Shown in pieces: positions 39,677 through 49,021 of a stretch of 64,000 nt of DNA. Positions within the stretch are counted from its first letter, which is position 1, and every line of letters starts with the position of its first letter. This DNA comes from Devosia sp. FJ2-5-3. Lineage in GTDB: Bacteria > Pseudomonadota > Alphaproteobacteria > Rhizobiales > Devosiaceae. A program made the translations under genes and the position numbers. Below the pieces are notes generated by a model, which did not search any database, was not told where the DNA came from, and was given only the letters and a program-made list of their open reading frames with translations. The stretch spans positions 1,460,501 to 1,524,500 of the forward strand of contig NZ_CP104007.1 of assembly GCF_029201545.1 (NCBI RefSeq), read 5' to 3'.

Positions 39677-41686
39677 ATGACTATCCACAATGTGCCCGGC
39701 GCCGGGACGATCACCCAACTCGGCGCCACACCCGTCTCGGGTGGGGTGAATTTTGCCGTCTATTCGGAAGCGGCTCAGGCCATCTGGGTCTGTCTTTTCG
39801 ACCTCAATGATCGAGAGATCGGCCGTTATCAGTTGGATGTGCGGGCGGAGAATATCTTTGCCGGTTTCATCACCGGCATTGGCCCGGGAGCACGTTATGG
39901 CCTGCGGGCGGACGGCGCCTATGACCCCGAGCAGGGGTTCTACTTCGATCCGGCTAAATTGCTGGTCGATCCCTATGCGCGCCAGCTGGATCGGAGGTTC
40001 GTCTATTCGCCGCGCCTGCGGATGCCGCGAGAGGCCAATTTCGACACCGCTTCTCTTGTGCCAAAGGCCATCGTGCCGGGGGCGGCGCAGGCACCAGCCA
40101 ATCCGCGGAAGAAGGCGCCCGGCAATTTTTACGAGCTTAATGTGCGCGGCTACACCAAGCGTCATCCCGACGTGGCCGAGCGTCTGCGGGGAACCGCGGA
40201 AGGGCTGAAAGCAAAGCCGGTCATCGAGCATCTGAAGCGCGTCGGGATCGACACCGTACAGTTGATGCCCATTGCGGCGTGGATCGATGAGCGTCATTTG
40301 CCGCCGCTCGGCCTTGCCAATGCCTGGGGCTACAATCCGATTGCCTATTTCGCGCTCGATCCGCGCCTTGCCCCCAGTGGCATAGGCGAATTGCGGGCGA
40401 TGACCGATGCCTATCGCAAGGCCGGAATTTCGGTGATCCTCGACGTGGTCTACAACCATACCGGGGAGAGCGACGCCGAAGGGCCCATCGTCAGCATGAT
40501 GGGGCTCGATCCGCACAGCTACTATCGCTTCGTGCCCGTCGATGGGCGACAGGTTCTGGTGAATGATGCCGGCACAGGCAATACGCTGCGGTGCGATCAT
40601 CCGGCGGTGCAGAGACTGGTGATCGAGAGCCTGCGATATTTTGTCGAGGAGGGCGGGGTTTCCGGGTTCCGCTTTGACCTGGCCACCATTCTGGGGCGTG
40701 AGCCGGGGTTCAACCCCGATGCGGAAATGATCCGCCTGATCAAGCAAGATCCCGTGCTCAGCCAATGCATCCTCGTCGCCGAGCCCTGGGATCCGGGGCC
40801 GGGTGGTTATGCGTTGGGACAGTTCGGGCGGGAGTTCTACGAGCACAACGATACATATCGCGATGAGGTCCGGGCGTTCTGGCAGGGGCAGAGTGGGCGG
40901 ATCGGGTCGCTGGCCGGCAAGATCGCCGGTTCATCGGAGATCTTCGACCGCGATGGGCGGAAGCCGGCCCACGGCGTCAATTTCCTGGCCGTGCATGACG
41001 GGTTCACCCTGCGCGATCTTGTCAGCTACAGCCACAAGCACAATGAAGCCAATGGCGAAGAGAACCGCGATGGCCACGACGCGAATTACTCGTGGAACTG
41101 CGGGGTTGAGGGCGAGAGCACAGACGAGGCGATTGTTGGAGCCCGCAAGCGCGACGTGAAGGCGCTGCTGGCCACGCTGTTTTTGTCGCGCGGCACGCCA
41201 CTGATGCAGCAGGGCGACGAAATGTTCCGCACGCAGAGGGGCAATAACAATGCCTATGCGCAGGACAATGAGATCACCTGGCTCGACTGGGGCGGGGTGG
41301 ACGAGGGGATCGTCGAGCTCACCGCAGGGCTCATCGCCTTTCGCAAGGCCCACCCGGCGATCACGCATGACCACTGGCTGACGGGGCGCGATCACCACGG
41401 GGTGCGGGACGTCGTGTGGCTGCATCCGGATGGACGGGAGATGTCCGAAGGCGACTGGAACGATCCGGCCGCCTCAGTCCTTGGCGCCCATCTCCGGCAC
41501 AAGGATGATGAGGTCATCGTCTGGTTCAACCGCCGGATCGAGCCGGTGGTAGCGCATCTGCCGGAGGGGGATTGGGCCGTCGGGATCGTCTCGGACGAGA
41601 CGGGCAGCCTTGTGCTTACTCCGGGCACGGCGACATTGCCCCCACGTTCGGTGGTGGCTCTGGTGCGGCCGCGGCCTGAGCGCTAG
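39677..41686 (+). CDS. glgX: Glycogen debranching enzyme
   Basis: 669-aa GH13 isoamylase-type protein. N-terminal CBM48-like module (GGVNFAVYSEAAQAIWVCLFD), then VILDVVYNHTGESDAEGP, FRFDLATILGREPGF (nucleophile Asp), ILVAEPWDPGPGGYALGQF (acid Glu) and FLAVHDGFTLRDLVSYSHKHNEANGE. Hydrolyses alpha-1,6 branches left after GlgP action. Last gene of the operon; its stop overlaps the convergent GNAT gene by 4 nt. Start ATG 39677, 10 nt after pgm. Confidence 0.95.
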   Translation: MTIHNVPGAGTITQLGATPVSGGVNFAVYSEAAQAIWVCLFDLNDREIGRYQLDVRAENIFAGFITGIGPGARYGLRADGAYDPEQGFYFDPAKLLVDPYARQLDRRFVYSPRLRMPREANFDTASLVPKAIVPGAAQAPANPRKKAPGNFYELNVRGYTKRHPDVAERLRGTAEGLKAKPVIEHLKRVGIDTVQLMPIAAWIDERHLPPLGLANAWGYNPIAYFALDPRLAPSGIGELRAMTDAYRKAGISVILDVVYNHTGESDAEGPIVSMMGLDPHSYYRFVPVDGRQVLVNDAGTGNTLRCDHPAVQRLVIESLRYFVEEGGVSGFRFDLATILGREPGFNPDAEMIRLIKQDPVLSQCILVAEPWDPGPGGYALGQFGREFYEHNDTYRDEVRAFWQGQSGRIGSLAGKIAGSSEIFDRDGRKPAHGVNFLAVHDGFTLRDLVSYSHKHNEANGEENRDGHDANYSWNCGVEGESTDEAIVGARKRDVKALLATLFLSRGTPLMQQGDEMFRTQRGNNNAYAQDNEITWLDWGGVDEGIVELTAGLIAFRKAHPAITHDHWLTGRDHHGVRDVVWLHPDGREMSEGDWNDPAASVLGAHLRHKDDEVIVWFNRRIEPVVAHLPEGDWAVGIVSDETGSLVLTPGTATLPPRSVVALVRPRPER

Positions 41687-42135
41687 TCGGTGATTTCCAC
41701 CATGCCGAGCCGCGCATAGAGGCGGCGGGCGGGGGCGTTGTCGGGTTCAACCTTGAGGTCGACATGGCCGGCGCCGCGTCCGGCGAAAAGGCCGAAGGCG
41801 TGCGCCAGCAGGGCGGCACCGATGCCCCGGCCCCGGAAGCCCGGCGCGACGGCGAGATCCTTGATGAAATCGCTGGTCCAGCACTGGATGAAGCCGGCGA
41901 TCTCGCCACCATCGGCCATTGCGGCAACGCAGAGGCTCGGGTCATATTCGCTGTCGGCGGTAAGATTGCCGTGCCAGTCGGCAAAGGGGGCAACGAGGCC
42001 AGGGAAGGCCTCGTCCAGCACAGCATGAGCCTGGCGCGGCTCGGTCGCTGCGAGTTCGACGGGGCGTATGCCTGCGGGCCAAGTCGGCGCCTCGATCGGA
42101 CCGGAAAGGCACTTGCGCAGCCGCAGATGGCTCAC
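41683..42135 (-). CDS. GNAT family N-acetyltransferase
   Basis: 150-aa acetyltransferase. The acetyl-CoA-binding segment is DLAVAPGFRGRGIGAALLAHAFGLF, followed by VDLKVEPDNAPARRLYARLGMVEI, the usual C-terminal strand-helix. GTG 42135 directly abuts the ureG stop (TAAGTG), so it is the last gene of the urease operon. The substrate is unknown; a direct role in urease maturation is not established. The 3' end overlaps glgX by 4 nt. Confidence 0.85.
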   Translation of the reverse strand: MSHLRLRKCLSGPIEAPTWPAGIRPVELAATEPRQAHAVLDEAFPGLVAPFADWHGNLTADSEYDPSLCVAAMADGGEIAGFIQCWTSDFIKDLAVAPGFRGRGIGAALLAHAFGLFAGRGAGHVDLKVEPDNAPARRLYARLGMVEITD

Positions 42136-42768
42136 TTACTCGGCCGCCTCGGCGATAAAGCCGCCATGCTTTTCGATAAAGCCGATGATCTGGTCTAGGC
42201 TTTCGCGCCGCAGCAGGTCGGTAAAGACATAGGGCCGGCCATCGCGGATTTTTTGCGTGTCGCTCTCCATGACTTCGAGGCTGGCGCCGACATAAGGCGC
42301 GAGATCGGTATGGGTGATGACGAGGAGGTCGGAGCGCGAAATGGCGGGTCCGCCCTTGCGCGGGATCTTTTCGCCCTGGGCGACCGAGATGACATAGATG
42401 GTCACGTCAGCGAGGTCAGGCGAGAAAGTCGCCGCCAGATTGTCGCCGCCGCTCTCGATCAGGATGATGTCGAGATCGGGGAATTTGCGGTTGAGATCGT
42501 CAATGGCCGCCAGGTTCAGCGACGCGTCCTCGCGGATTGCGGTGTGTGGGCAGCCGCCGGTCTCAACGCCGACAATGCGGTCTTCGGAGATCGCCTGCAC
42601 CCGAGAGAGGATGAGCGCGTCTTCCTTGGTGTAGATATCGTTGGTGACCACGGCCATGGAATAGCGATCCCGCATGGCCTTGAGCAGCATTTCGCATAGC
42701 GTGGTCTTGCCCGAGCCAACCGGCCCACCAATGCCGATACGCAGGGGACCGTTGAGGCTCTTGGACAT
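42136..42768 (-). CDS. ureG: Urease accessory GTPase UreG
   Basis: 210-aa SIMIBI-class GTPase. P-loop [51 protein letters not shown] (switch and metal-site CPH region, as in GVETGGCPH), [19 protein letters not shown] (Walker B) and [15 protein letters not shown] (NKxD-like GTP specificity). Delivers nickel to urease in the UreDFG complex. The RBS GGAGTCCC precedes ATG 42768. Confidence 0.96.
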   Translation of the reverse strand: MSKSLNGPLRIGIGGPVGSGKTTLCEMLLKAMRDRYSMAVVTNDIYTKEDALILSRVQAISEDRIVGVETGGCPHTAIREDASLNLAAIDDLNRKFPDLDIILIESGGDNLAATFSPDLADVTIYVISVAQGEKIPRKGGPAISRSDLLVITHTDLAPYVGASLEVMESDTQKIRDGRPYVFTDLLRRESLDQIIGFIEKHGGFIAEAAE

Positions 42769-42783
42769 GTGGGACTCCGGGCG

Positions 42784-43215
42784 TTAGAGGAGGCGAAGGA
42801 CGATAAGGGTGAAAAAGCCGAGGCCGATGAAGAGGCAGATCGGCGAATAGACCCGGCGGTCGTTGAGGCGGAAAATCGGTTCGGCGGTCATCGCCTGCCA
42901 TTGCGGCGTGTAGCCGATGACGCCGCGTGCGAGGAAGATCGCGCCGATCAGGCCGCCAACGACATTAAGCGCCACGCCGCCGCCGTCATGGTCGGCGATG
43001 GCGAGCGCGATCATCGAGCCGTAGAACGAGATTGCGGCGATGGCCAGGGTGATAAGGCGGTTGGGCATTTTCTCGATGCCGGTGAAGCCGACGACGGTCT
43101 GGGCCAGCAGTTTGCGATCCCGCAATGGCCATGTGAAGCCGAAGCCCCACACAAAATGGGCGATGGAGATCGTCAGCAGAGCGATACAGACGAAGGCGGC
43201 AATCAGCATGCTCAT
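42784..43215 (-). CDS. DUF3995 family membrane protein in the urease operon
   Basis: 143-aa protein with four predicted spans ([78 protein letters not shown]). The N-terminal [11 protein letters not shown] and central [12 protein letters not shown] fit DUF3995, a family of unknown function. It overlaps ureF by ATGA and is 15 nt upstream of ureG, so it is embedded in the accessory cluster. A link to nickel or urea at the membrane is possible but unproven. Confidence 0.8.
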   Translation of the reverse strand: MSMLIAAFVCIALLTISIAHFVWGFGFTWPLRDRKLLAQTVVGFTGIEKMPNRLITLAIAAISFYGSMIALAIADHDGGGVALNVVGGLIGAIFLARGVIGYTPQWQAMTAEPIFRLNDRRVYSPICLFIGLGFFTLIVLRLL

Positions 43216-43868
43216 GATCGGAAAATCCTCGTCGCCAGGGTTTCGTGCTTCATCTGGGCGATATCAGCGCCATAAGCGACACTGCCAATGTCGTCTAGTG
43301 TCGCACCGAGACAAAGTTCGGCAATCTCAGCGATTTCTGGCTCCAACGCGGCCATGATGGAGAGGCCGTCTGTCTGGCCGATCGGCACGAGACGGACGGC
43401 AACGGAAACCTGCCCGTGGACGCCGGCGGTGAGGTAGGCGAGCAGCGTCGAATAGGCGTCGATGCCGTGGCTGGAAGAAATGGCCCCGATCGCGATGGGA
43501 TAGGGGCAGACGTCCGGCAGAGTCGGCGGGTTGGAGCTGGGCCAGGCGGCACTCGCCTGGATGAAGGCGCGGCCGGTCTGCAGCGTTTCGGCATGCCGTT
43601 CGCTGGATGGGGTGAGGGCCAGGCAGAGATCGGCCAATTCGGCCAGGTCCGGGCCGTTGGCTGCCTGCCGGTGCGCATGGGCGAGGAGGATTGCGTCATT
43701 GCGCAGGCCGCCATGGTGGAGGCTGCCGGCAATCCAGTTCTCGGCGCTGGCGCGATCCCCCACGCGACCATCGACAATCGCGGTTTCGAGCCCGGCAGAC
43801 CAGGCGAAGGCGCCAACCGGAAAGGCCGGGGAGAGCCAGGTCAACAGTTTTTGCAGCGCGGCGCTCAT
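43212..43868 (-). CDS. ureF: Urease accessory protein UreF
   Basis: 218-aa all-helical UreF. The N-terminal [23 protein letters not shown] is a clear family signature, as are [25 protein letters not shown] and [24 protein letters not shown]. Acts in the UreD-UreF-UreG complex as an effector of the GTPase. Overlaps ureE and the DUF3995 gene by 4 nt each. Confidence 0.94.
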   Translation of the reverse strand: MSAALQKLLTWLSPAFPVGAFAWSAGLETAIVDGRVGDRASAENWIAGSLHHGGLRNDAILLAHAHRQAANGPDLAELADLCLALTPSSERHAETLQTGRAFIQASAAWPSSNPPTLPDVCPYPIAIGAISSSHGIDAYSTLLAYLTAGVHGQVSVAVRLVPIGQTDGLSIMAALEPEIAEIAELCLGATLDDIGSVAYGADIAQMKHETLATRIFRS

Positions 43869-44338
43869 GGGCGGGCGAGCAAGGCGTGCCCGCCATCGGC
43901 GTGGTTGTGGCTGTGATAGGCGCCGTGCTCGGCAAAGAATGGTTCTGTCGCATTGGTGACGTTAGCGCCGAGGCCCTCGAGCATGGTCTTGAGGACATGG
44001 TCGCGCTTGATAAGAATGCGATGCTCATCGAGCTGGGCCGGCGTATGGCGGTTGCCGATATGCCAGGCGAGGCGGATGAGGTGGGCAGTGTCCCGGGCGC
44101 GAATTTCGTACAGCAGCTCCGGGGCGGCAATGATCTGGACTAATCCGCCGGTGTCGAGCTCGAGCCATTGGCCGTGGTCGAGCGTGGTCGCCTGCGGCAG
44201 GTCCAGCAGGATTTCGGTGCCATTGGCGCCGCGCAAGAGCTTACGGCGCACGCGGCGTTCGTCATGATCGAGGGTGATCGTGTCGAGCGGTACAGCGTTC
44301 CGGTCTGCAGCGGCGTGGATGGCGATGACTGAGTGCAT
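43865..44338 (-). CDS. ureE: Urease accessory nickel chaperone UreE
   Basis: 157-aa UreE. The N-terminal domain includes [33 protein letters not shown], the middle metal-binding domain [27 protein letters not shown] with the conserved His, and a His-rich tail ([22 protein letters not shown]). ATG 44338 is chosen; upstream in-frame ATGs lie inside the preceding gene. It delivers nickel to the UreG complex. Starts 5 nt after the upstream gene's stop. Confidence 0.92.
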   Translation of the reverse strand: MHSVIAIHAAADRNAVPLDTITLDHDERRVRRKLLRGANGTEILLDLPQATTLDHGQWLELDTGGLVQIIAAPELLYEIRARDTAHLIRLAWHIGNRHTPAQLDEHRILIKRDHVLKTMLEGLGANVTNATEPFFAEHGAYHSHNHADGGHALLARP

Positions 44339-44343
44339 GGGGA

Positions 44344-44928
44344 CTAGATAATCTCGAAGGAAAAGAGGCCAATCATCACCACCAGATAGGTGCAATGGGC
44401 CGTCACGATGGCATATTGGACGTGCTTTTTTGGGATGTACCAGCCCATGACGCACAGTGGCAGGAAGAACAGTGCCGGGACCAGATCGTAGAGGTCGATC
44501 CCTTCCTGTTGGTACATGAAGAAGCTGTCAAAGATATCGAGCACCATGGTCAGGGCCAGGAGCCCAAAGAACCAGTGACGGCGCTTGATGAAGAAACCTT
44601 CGTAGCCAGCATATTCCTCGCTCCGGTCGGGCGACAGCAGCGCCACGAGCAGGAAGAGAACGATGGCGTAGCTGTTGAAGAACATGAACAGGCCAAAGGG
44701 CCAGTCGGCAATCTCGATCAGGTCGAAATGTCCGTACCAGAACAGGGTCAGCTCGACGAGCATCGAGCTGAGCCAGAGCAAGTGCAGCACCGACCGATTG
44801 TAGACGTGCGGATGCTGCATGATATTGGCGAAGGTCAGAAGCGTGCGGGTGATGCCAAGGCCGATAATCATGCCGATCACGATGCGAGCATGTGAAAAGA
44901 ATTCCACATGCTGGGAGGTGTCAACCAT
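44344..44928 (-). CDS. Uncharacterised multi-span membrane protein in the urease operon
   Basis: 194-aa protein with about six spans (ARIVIGMIIGLGITRTLLTFAN, SVLHLLWLSSMLVELTLFWYG, WPFGLFMFFNSYAIVLFLLVALL, WFFGLLALTMVLDIFDSFFM, LVPALFFLPLCVMGWYIP, AIVTAHCTYLVVMIGLFSF). His, Asp and Cys lie at several span edges. I recognise no family. It ends 5 nt before ureE and starts 15 nt after the preceding small secreted protein gene, so it is co-transcribed with urease. Could transport or sense a substrate; inference only. Confidence 0.65.
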   Translation of the reverse strand: MVDTSQHVEFFSHARIVIGMIIGLGITRTLLTFANIMQHPHVYNRSVLHLLWLSSMLVELTLFWYGHFDLIEIADWPFGLFMFFNSYAIVLFLLVALLSPDRSEEYAGYEGFFIKRRHWFFGLLALTMVLDIFDSFFMYQQEGIDLYDLVPALFFLPLCVMGWYIPKKHVQYAIVTAHCTYLVVMIGLFSFEII

Positions 44929-44942
44929 CGGCGGCTCCGGCG

Positions 44943-45365
44943 CTAGGGCGTGTTGGACGAGGCGGTGCAGGTGGCCAGCGGCTCTGCGTCCTCATCCTGC
45001 ATCATATCGCGAAGGGTGCCTTCGCCCTGGTGGCTCCACCATTCATAGGGGCCGGAGACATATCGCGCACCAGAACCCGAAATCGTCGTGGCGAAGATGT
45101 AGTTCTCGCCCTCCACCGGCACGATGGCGAGGAAGTTCGGGGCGGCATTGATATATTGAACGGCCAGGGTTTCCCCGCTTTCGCACTGATAGAGCGCGAT
45201 CGTGCGCTCGATGTCGCCAGCGCTTTCCAGGGTGAGCGTGAGGGCGGCCGTCACGGAGGGGCGCGAAGCCGTCGCAGGCCCGGGGCCAGTGTCCTCTGCC
45301 TGGGCCCAAGCCATGGTCGGCGCAATCAGGACCATGCCCACGAGAGCAAGCAAGGGTTTTGTCAT
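44943..45365 (-). CDS. Uncharacterised secreted protein in the urease operon
   Basis: 140-aa exported protein. A signal peptide (KPLLALVGMVLIAPTMAWAQ) is followed by a mature region starting AEDTGPGPATASRPS. The body has beta-rich stretches (VTAALTLTLESAGDIERTIALYQCESGETLAV) and ends with Cys-Thr-rich ATCTASSNTP. Three cysteines may form a disulfide. No family recognised. ATG 45365 is preferred over ATG 45371, with AGGAGGAAAC upstream. A stem-loop separates it from ureC. Confidence 0.65.
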   Translation of the reverse strand: MTKPLLALVGMVLIAPTMAWAQAEDTGPGPATASRPSVTAALTLTLESAGDIERTIALYQCESGETLAVQYINAAPNFLAIVPVEGENYIFATTISGSGARYVSGPYEWWSHQGEGTLRDMMQDEDAEPLATCTASSNTP

Positions 45366-45384
45366 GATCATTGTGTTTCCTCCT

Positions 45385-45419
45385 GGTTGGGGTGGGGTGC
45401 TGAAGCACCCGAACCAACC
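45385..45419 (-). other. Stem-loop between ureC and the downstream secreted-protein gene
   Basis: GGGTGC (45395-45400) pairs with GCACCC (45405-45410) around TGAA, and GGTTGG (45385-45390) with CCAACC (45414-45419) further out. On the transcript it sits between the ureC stop and the next AGGAGG ribosome-binding site, with no T-run, so it is more likely an mRNA processing or stability element than a terminator. Confidence 0.6.
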
Positions 45420-45466
45420 GGCCTCACAATCATGGCGAATACGCGATCTGGCAAGGGTTTGTGAGC

Positions 45467-47176
45467 CTAGAAGAGGAAGTAACGCTGGGCCATCGGCAGG
45501 ATCGTGGCCGGCTCGCAGGTGAGGAGCACGCCATCGGCGCGCACCTCATAGGTCTCGGGATGGACCTCGATATGGGGCATGGCCGCGTTCAACTTCATCG
45601 ACGCCTTGCCGATGCCGCCGCGGGTATTGGTGACCGGGACGAGGTCCTTGTCGACACCGAGACGATTGCGGAGGCCTGCATCATGAGCCGCCTGGGAGAT
45701 GAAGGTGACCGAGGAGCGGCTGACCAGCTTGCCATAGGCGCCGAACATGGGCCGGTAGTGCATGGGCTGGGGCGTTGGGATCGACGCGTTCGGGTCGCCC
45801 ATCGGGGCGGCGGCAATGGAACCGCCGATCAGCACCATTTCGGGCTTCACGCCGAAAAAGGAAGGATCCCACAGCACGAGATCGGCACGCTTGCCGACTT
45901 CCACCGAGCCGATGTGCTGGCTCATGCCGTGGGCGATGGCGGGATTGATGGTGTATTTGGCGATGTAGCGGCGGACGCGGAAATTGTCGTTGTCGCCGGT
46001 TTCCTCGGGCAGGGGGCCGCGCTGGCGCTTCATCTTGTCGGCGGTCTGCCAGGTGCGGATCAGAACTTCGCCGACGCGGCCCATGGCCTGGCTGTCGGAA
46101 GAGATGATCGAAAAGGCGCCCATGTCATGGAGGATATCTTCGGCCGCGATGGTCTCCTTGCGGATGCGGCTTTCGGCAAAGGCCACGTCCTCGGGGATAT
46201 TCTGGTCGAGGTGGTGGCAGACCATGAGCATATCGAGATGCTCGGCAATGGTGTTGTGAGTGTAGGGACGCGTTGGATTGGTCGAGGAGGGGATGACATT
46301 GGGCAGGCCCGCGACGCGGATGATGTCAGGGGCGTGGCCGCCGCCGGCGCCTTCGGTGTGGAAGGCGTGGATGGTGCGGCCCTTGAAGGCGCCGATCGTG
46401 TCCTCAACGAAGCCGCTTTCGTTGAGCGTGTCGGTGTGGATCATCACCTGCACGTCGTAGTCGTCGGCAACGGCGAGGCAATTGTCGATGGCGGCCGGGG
46501 TGGTGCCCCAATCCTCGTGCAGTTTCAGGCAGGAGGCGCCGGCGAGGATCATTTCCTCGATCGGGGCGGGGACCGAGGTGTTGCCCTTGCCGGCAAGGGC
46601 GAGGTTCATAGGGAAAGCGTCAAAACTCTCGATCATGCGCTCGATGTGCCAGGCGCCGGTGCAGGTGGTGGCGAGCGTGCCATGGGCGGGGCCGGAGCCG
46701 CCACCGAGCATGGTGGTGACGCCCGACATCAAGGCTTCCTCGATCTGCTGAGGGGCGATGAAATGGATATGGGCGTCCATGCCGCCGGCGGTCAGAATGC
46801 GACCTTCGCCGGCGATGGCCTCGGTCGAGGGGCCAATGATGATATCGACGCCGGGCTGGGTGTCGGGATTGCCGGCCTTGCCGATGCCGACGATACGGCC
46901 GTTCTTGAGACCCACATCGGCCTTGTAGATGCCGGTGTGGTCGACGACGACGGCATTGGTGATGACTGTGTCGACAGCGCCTTCAGCGCGGGTGCGCTGG
47001 GACTGGCCCATGCCGTCGCGGATGACCTTGCCGCCACCGAACTTCACCTCCTCGCCATAGATGGTGAAATCCTTCTCCACCTCGATGAAGAGCTCGGTAT
47101 CGGCCAGCCGCACCTTGTCGCCCGTGGTGGGGCCGTACATGTCGGCATAGGCGGCGCGGGAAATCTGAGCAGGCAT
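45467..47176 (-). CDS. ureC: Urease alpha subunit
   Basis: 569-aa catalytic subunit. Nickel ligands and active site: [19 protein letters not shown], carbamylated Lys in [42 protein letters not shown], the mobile flap [22 protein letters not shown] and [14 protein letters not shown]. Hydrolyses urea to ammonia and carbamate in the cytoplasm. CGGAGCC lies upstream of ATG 47176. Two small genes separate it from ureE. Confidence 0.97.
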   Translation of the reverse strand: MPAQISRAAYADMYGPTTGDKVRLADTELFIEVEKDFTIYGEEVKFGGGKVIRDGMGQSQRTRAEGAVDTVITNAVVVDHTGIYKADVGLKNGRIVGIGKAGNPDTQPGVDIIIGPSTEAIAGEGRILTAGGMDAHIHFIAPQQIEEALMSGVTTMLGGGSGPAHGTLATTCTGAWHIERMIESFDAFPMNLALAGKGNTSVPAPIEEMILAGASCLKLHEDWGTTPAAIDNCLAVADDYDVQVMIHTDTLNESGFVEDTIGAFKGRTIHAFHTEGAGGGHAPDIIRVAGLPNVIPSSTNPTRPYTHNTIAEHLDMLMVCHHLDQNIPEDVAFAESRIRKETIAAEDILHDMGAFSIISSDSQAMGRVGEVLIRTWQTADKMKRQRGPLPEETGDNDNFRVRRYIAKYTINPAIAHGMSQHIGSVEVGKRADLVLWDPSFFGVKPEMVLIGGSIAAAPMGDPNASIPTPQPMHYRPMFGAYGKLVSRSSVTFISQAAHDAGLRNRLGVDKDLVPVTNTRGGIGKASMKLNAAMPHIEVHPETYEVRADGVLLTCEPATILPMAQRYFLF

Positions 47177-47292
47177 GGCGGCTCCGGAAGATCAGGGGCA
47201 GGCGTGAAGAACGGATAGCGCAAACGGGTTTGGCGCCCGCCCCGGATGGGACGCGCGCGCATGGCCGATGGCGGCTGACGATGAGGGGTGGT

Positions 47293-47700
47293 TTAGTTCG
47301 GGTTGGACCGCGCCTGCTGGCGGTAGATGGCGACCGAGCGATCGATGATCGCGTCGAGCAGCATCTCGCCCTGGGCCATGGTTTGATCGGCCCGCTGGGT
47401 TGCGGCGATCAGGGAAACCGCGAGCGCCTGGAGGGCATAGGCCTGCTTGATGCGGCCGGCCTGGTGATGGCCATTGCCCTTGGTCTCGAAGGTCTTGAGC
47501 AAATCGTTGTAGGTCTCCGTGGTCATCACGGATTTCGCCCCGCTCCAGCTCTGCTGGTTGAGCGAAGCGGCCAACTCGGCGGCAAGGCTCCCGATCAGCG
47601 CCATGGTCTCGCCATCCCGCACGCCCGCCTCCTGCAGATCCTGCAGGACGGCAACAAAGCGCTGCTTGAATTCGGCTTCTTTGGTCGGGGCGGTCGTCAT
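47293..47700 (-). CDS. Uncharacterised soluble protein between ureB and ureC
   Basis: 135-aa, predicted soluble, largely helical protein with no signal peptide, no cysteines and a mildly basic C-terminus. Segments: EAEFKQRFVAVLQDLQEAGVRDGETMALIGSLAAELAASLNQ and AYALQALAVSLIAATQRADQTMAQGEMLLDAIIDRSVAIY. No family recognised. It lies 100 nt after ureB and 116 nt before ureC on the same strand. Such interlopers between urease subunit genes occur in some Hyphomicrobiales; their role is unknown. Confidence 0.7.
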   Translation of the reverse strand: MTTAPTKEAEFKQRFVAVLQDLQEAGVRDGETMALIGSLAAELAASLNQQSWSGAKSVMTTETYNDLLKTFETKGNGHHQAGRIKQAYALQALAVSLIAATQRADQTMAQGEMLLDAIIDRSVAIYRQQARSNPN

Positions 47701-47799
47701 GGGCGTCCAGGCAATGGTTTTGGCTGGCGGTTCTTAAACCACCATTTGGCACAAAATGCCATGCCGGCTTGCGGCTTTTGACTGGGGCCAGGGCGTCGT

Positions 47800-48105
47800 T
47801 CACAGCGGCCCCATGACCATCTGGCGAAAGCCGTAGATCCGCCGGTCGCCGCCGATAGGGATGAGGCGGACTTCGCGGGTCTGGCCCGGCTCGAAGCGCA
47901 CGGCGGTGCCGGCGGCGATATCGAGGCGCATGCCGCGCGTCCTGTCGCGATCAAAGCGGAGGCCGGCATTGGTCTCGAAGAAGTGGTAATGCGAGCCCAC
48001 CTGGATAGGTCGGTCGCCCGTATTGGCCACTTCCAGAACGATCTGGGGCGCGCCGACATTGAGTTCGATCGAGCCCGATTTTGGGATGATTTCGCCGGGG
48101 ATCAT
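47800..48105 (-). CDS. ureB: Urease beta subunit
   Basis: 101-aa subunit. [18 protein letters not shown] at the start, [21 protein letters not shown] in the middle and [21 protein letters not shown] at the end are classic UreB. RBS GGAGAC upstream of ATG 48105. Forms the (UreABC)3 enzyme with ureA and ureC. Confidence 0.96.
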   Translation of the reverse strand: MIPGEIIPKSGSIELNVGAPQIVLEVANTGDRPIQVGSHYHFFETNAGLRFDRDRTRGMRLDIAAGTAVRFEPGQTREVRLIPIGGDRRIYGFRQMVMGPL

Positions 48106-48120
48106 TGTCTGTGTCTCCGA

Positions 48121-48699
48121 TCAGGCGCCGAAGGCCAGCCACAGGCCGCCCATCGCGGTGGCGGCCCCGGCAGCGCGGGTGACGAGCTTGCCGCTGAGGC
48201 GAGCGAGGCCTAGGCCCGCCGCAATGCCGGCGGCGTGGAGCGCGGCGGTGGCCAGGATAAAGCCGATGGCGAATTCCCATGCGCCCGCCGCGCCAAGTTC
48301 GCCGCCATGGGCGTGGCCGTGGAAGAAGGCGAAAAAGCCGACGAGCCCGGCAATAGCCAGCGTCGGAATGGGAAGGGCGAGGGCGATGGCGACGCCGATG
48401 AAGACCACCGAGGCGAGGATGACCGGCTCGACGAGGGGCAGGGGCACGCCGCCGATGGCAACGGCGAAGCCGATTGCCATGGTGCCAACGAAGGCCGAAG
48501 GCACAAGCCACACGGCGCGTCCGCCCTGCTGGGCGGCCCAGAGGCCAACGGCCACCATGGCGAGGATATGATCGAGGCCGAAAAGCGGATGGCTGAAACC
48601 GGCAGCGAAGGAGCCATGTTCGGCCGGGTCCAGATGCGCGAAAGCCGGCAAGGTCGCAGCAAGAAGGATGGAAAGGGCGACGAGGGCACGCTTGAGCAT
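48121..48699 (-). CDS. HupE/UreJ family nickel-uptake membrane protein
   Basis: 192-aa protein with a signal-like N-terminus (LVALSILLAATLPAFAHLDP) and six to seven spans. Signature segments AHLDPAEHGSFAAGFSHPLFGLDHILAMVAVGLWA and FFAFFHGHAHGGELGAAGAWEFAIGF contain the His-rich pattern HPxxGxDH and HGHAHG of HupE/UreJ nickel permeases. It sits between ureA and ureB, as in other alphaproteobacterial urease operons, and would supply nickel. Confidence 0.9.
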   Translation of the reverse strand: MLKRALVALSILLAATLPAFAHLDPAEHGSFAAGFSHPLFGLDHILAMVAVGLWAAQQGGRAVWLVPSAFVGTMAIGFAVAIGGVPLPLVEPVILASVVFIGVAIALALPIPTLAIAGLVGFFAFFHGHAHGGELGAAGAWEFAIGFILATAALHAAGIAAGLGLARLSGKLVTRAAGAATAMGGLWLAFGA

Positions 48700-48709
48700 G
48701 GTCTTGTTC

Positions 48710-49012
48710 CTATCGGATGGGCTGGTGAACGGTGACGAGCTTGGTGCCGTCTGGGAAAGTCGCCTCGACCTGTACGTCGTGGATCATCTCGGCGATGCCT
48801 TCCATCACCTGGTCGCGGGTGACCACATGGGCGCCCGCCTCCATCAGCTCGGACACGGGGCGGCCGTCCCGCGCGCCTTCGACGACAAAATCGGTAATCA
48901 GGGCAATTGCTTCGGGGTGGTTGAGCTTGACGCCGCGTTCGAGGCGGCGACGCGCCACATTGGCCGCCATGGCGATCAGCAATTTGTCTTTTTCGCGTGG
49001 AGTGAGGTTCAT
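48710..49012 (-). CDS. ureA: Urease gamma subunit
   Basis: 100-aa subunit. [45 protein letters not shown] and [29 protein letters not shown] are diagnostic. The ATG 49012 start follows the ureD stop by 9 nt. Its length is exactly the family standard. Confidence 0.97.
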   Translation of the reverse strand: MNLTPREKDKLLIAMAANVARRRLERGVKLNHPEAIALITDFVVEGARDGRPVSELMEAGAHVVTRDQVMEGIAEMIHDVQVEATFPDGTKLVTVHQPIR

Positions 49013-49021
49013 GGCGGGGTC

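Noticed and set aside
45461..47218. 585-codon open frame antisense to ureC
   Set aside because: Gly/Asp/His-rich mirror frame with no domain; ureC is certain.
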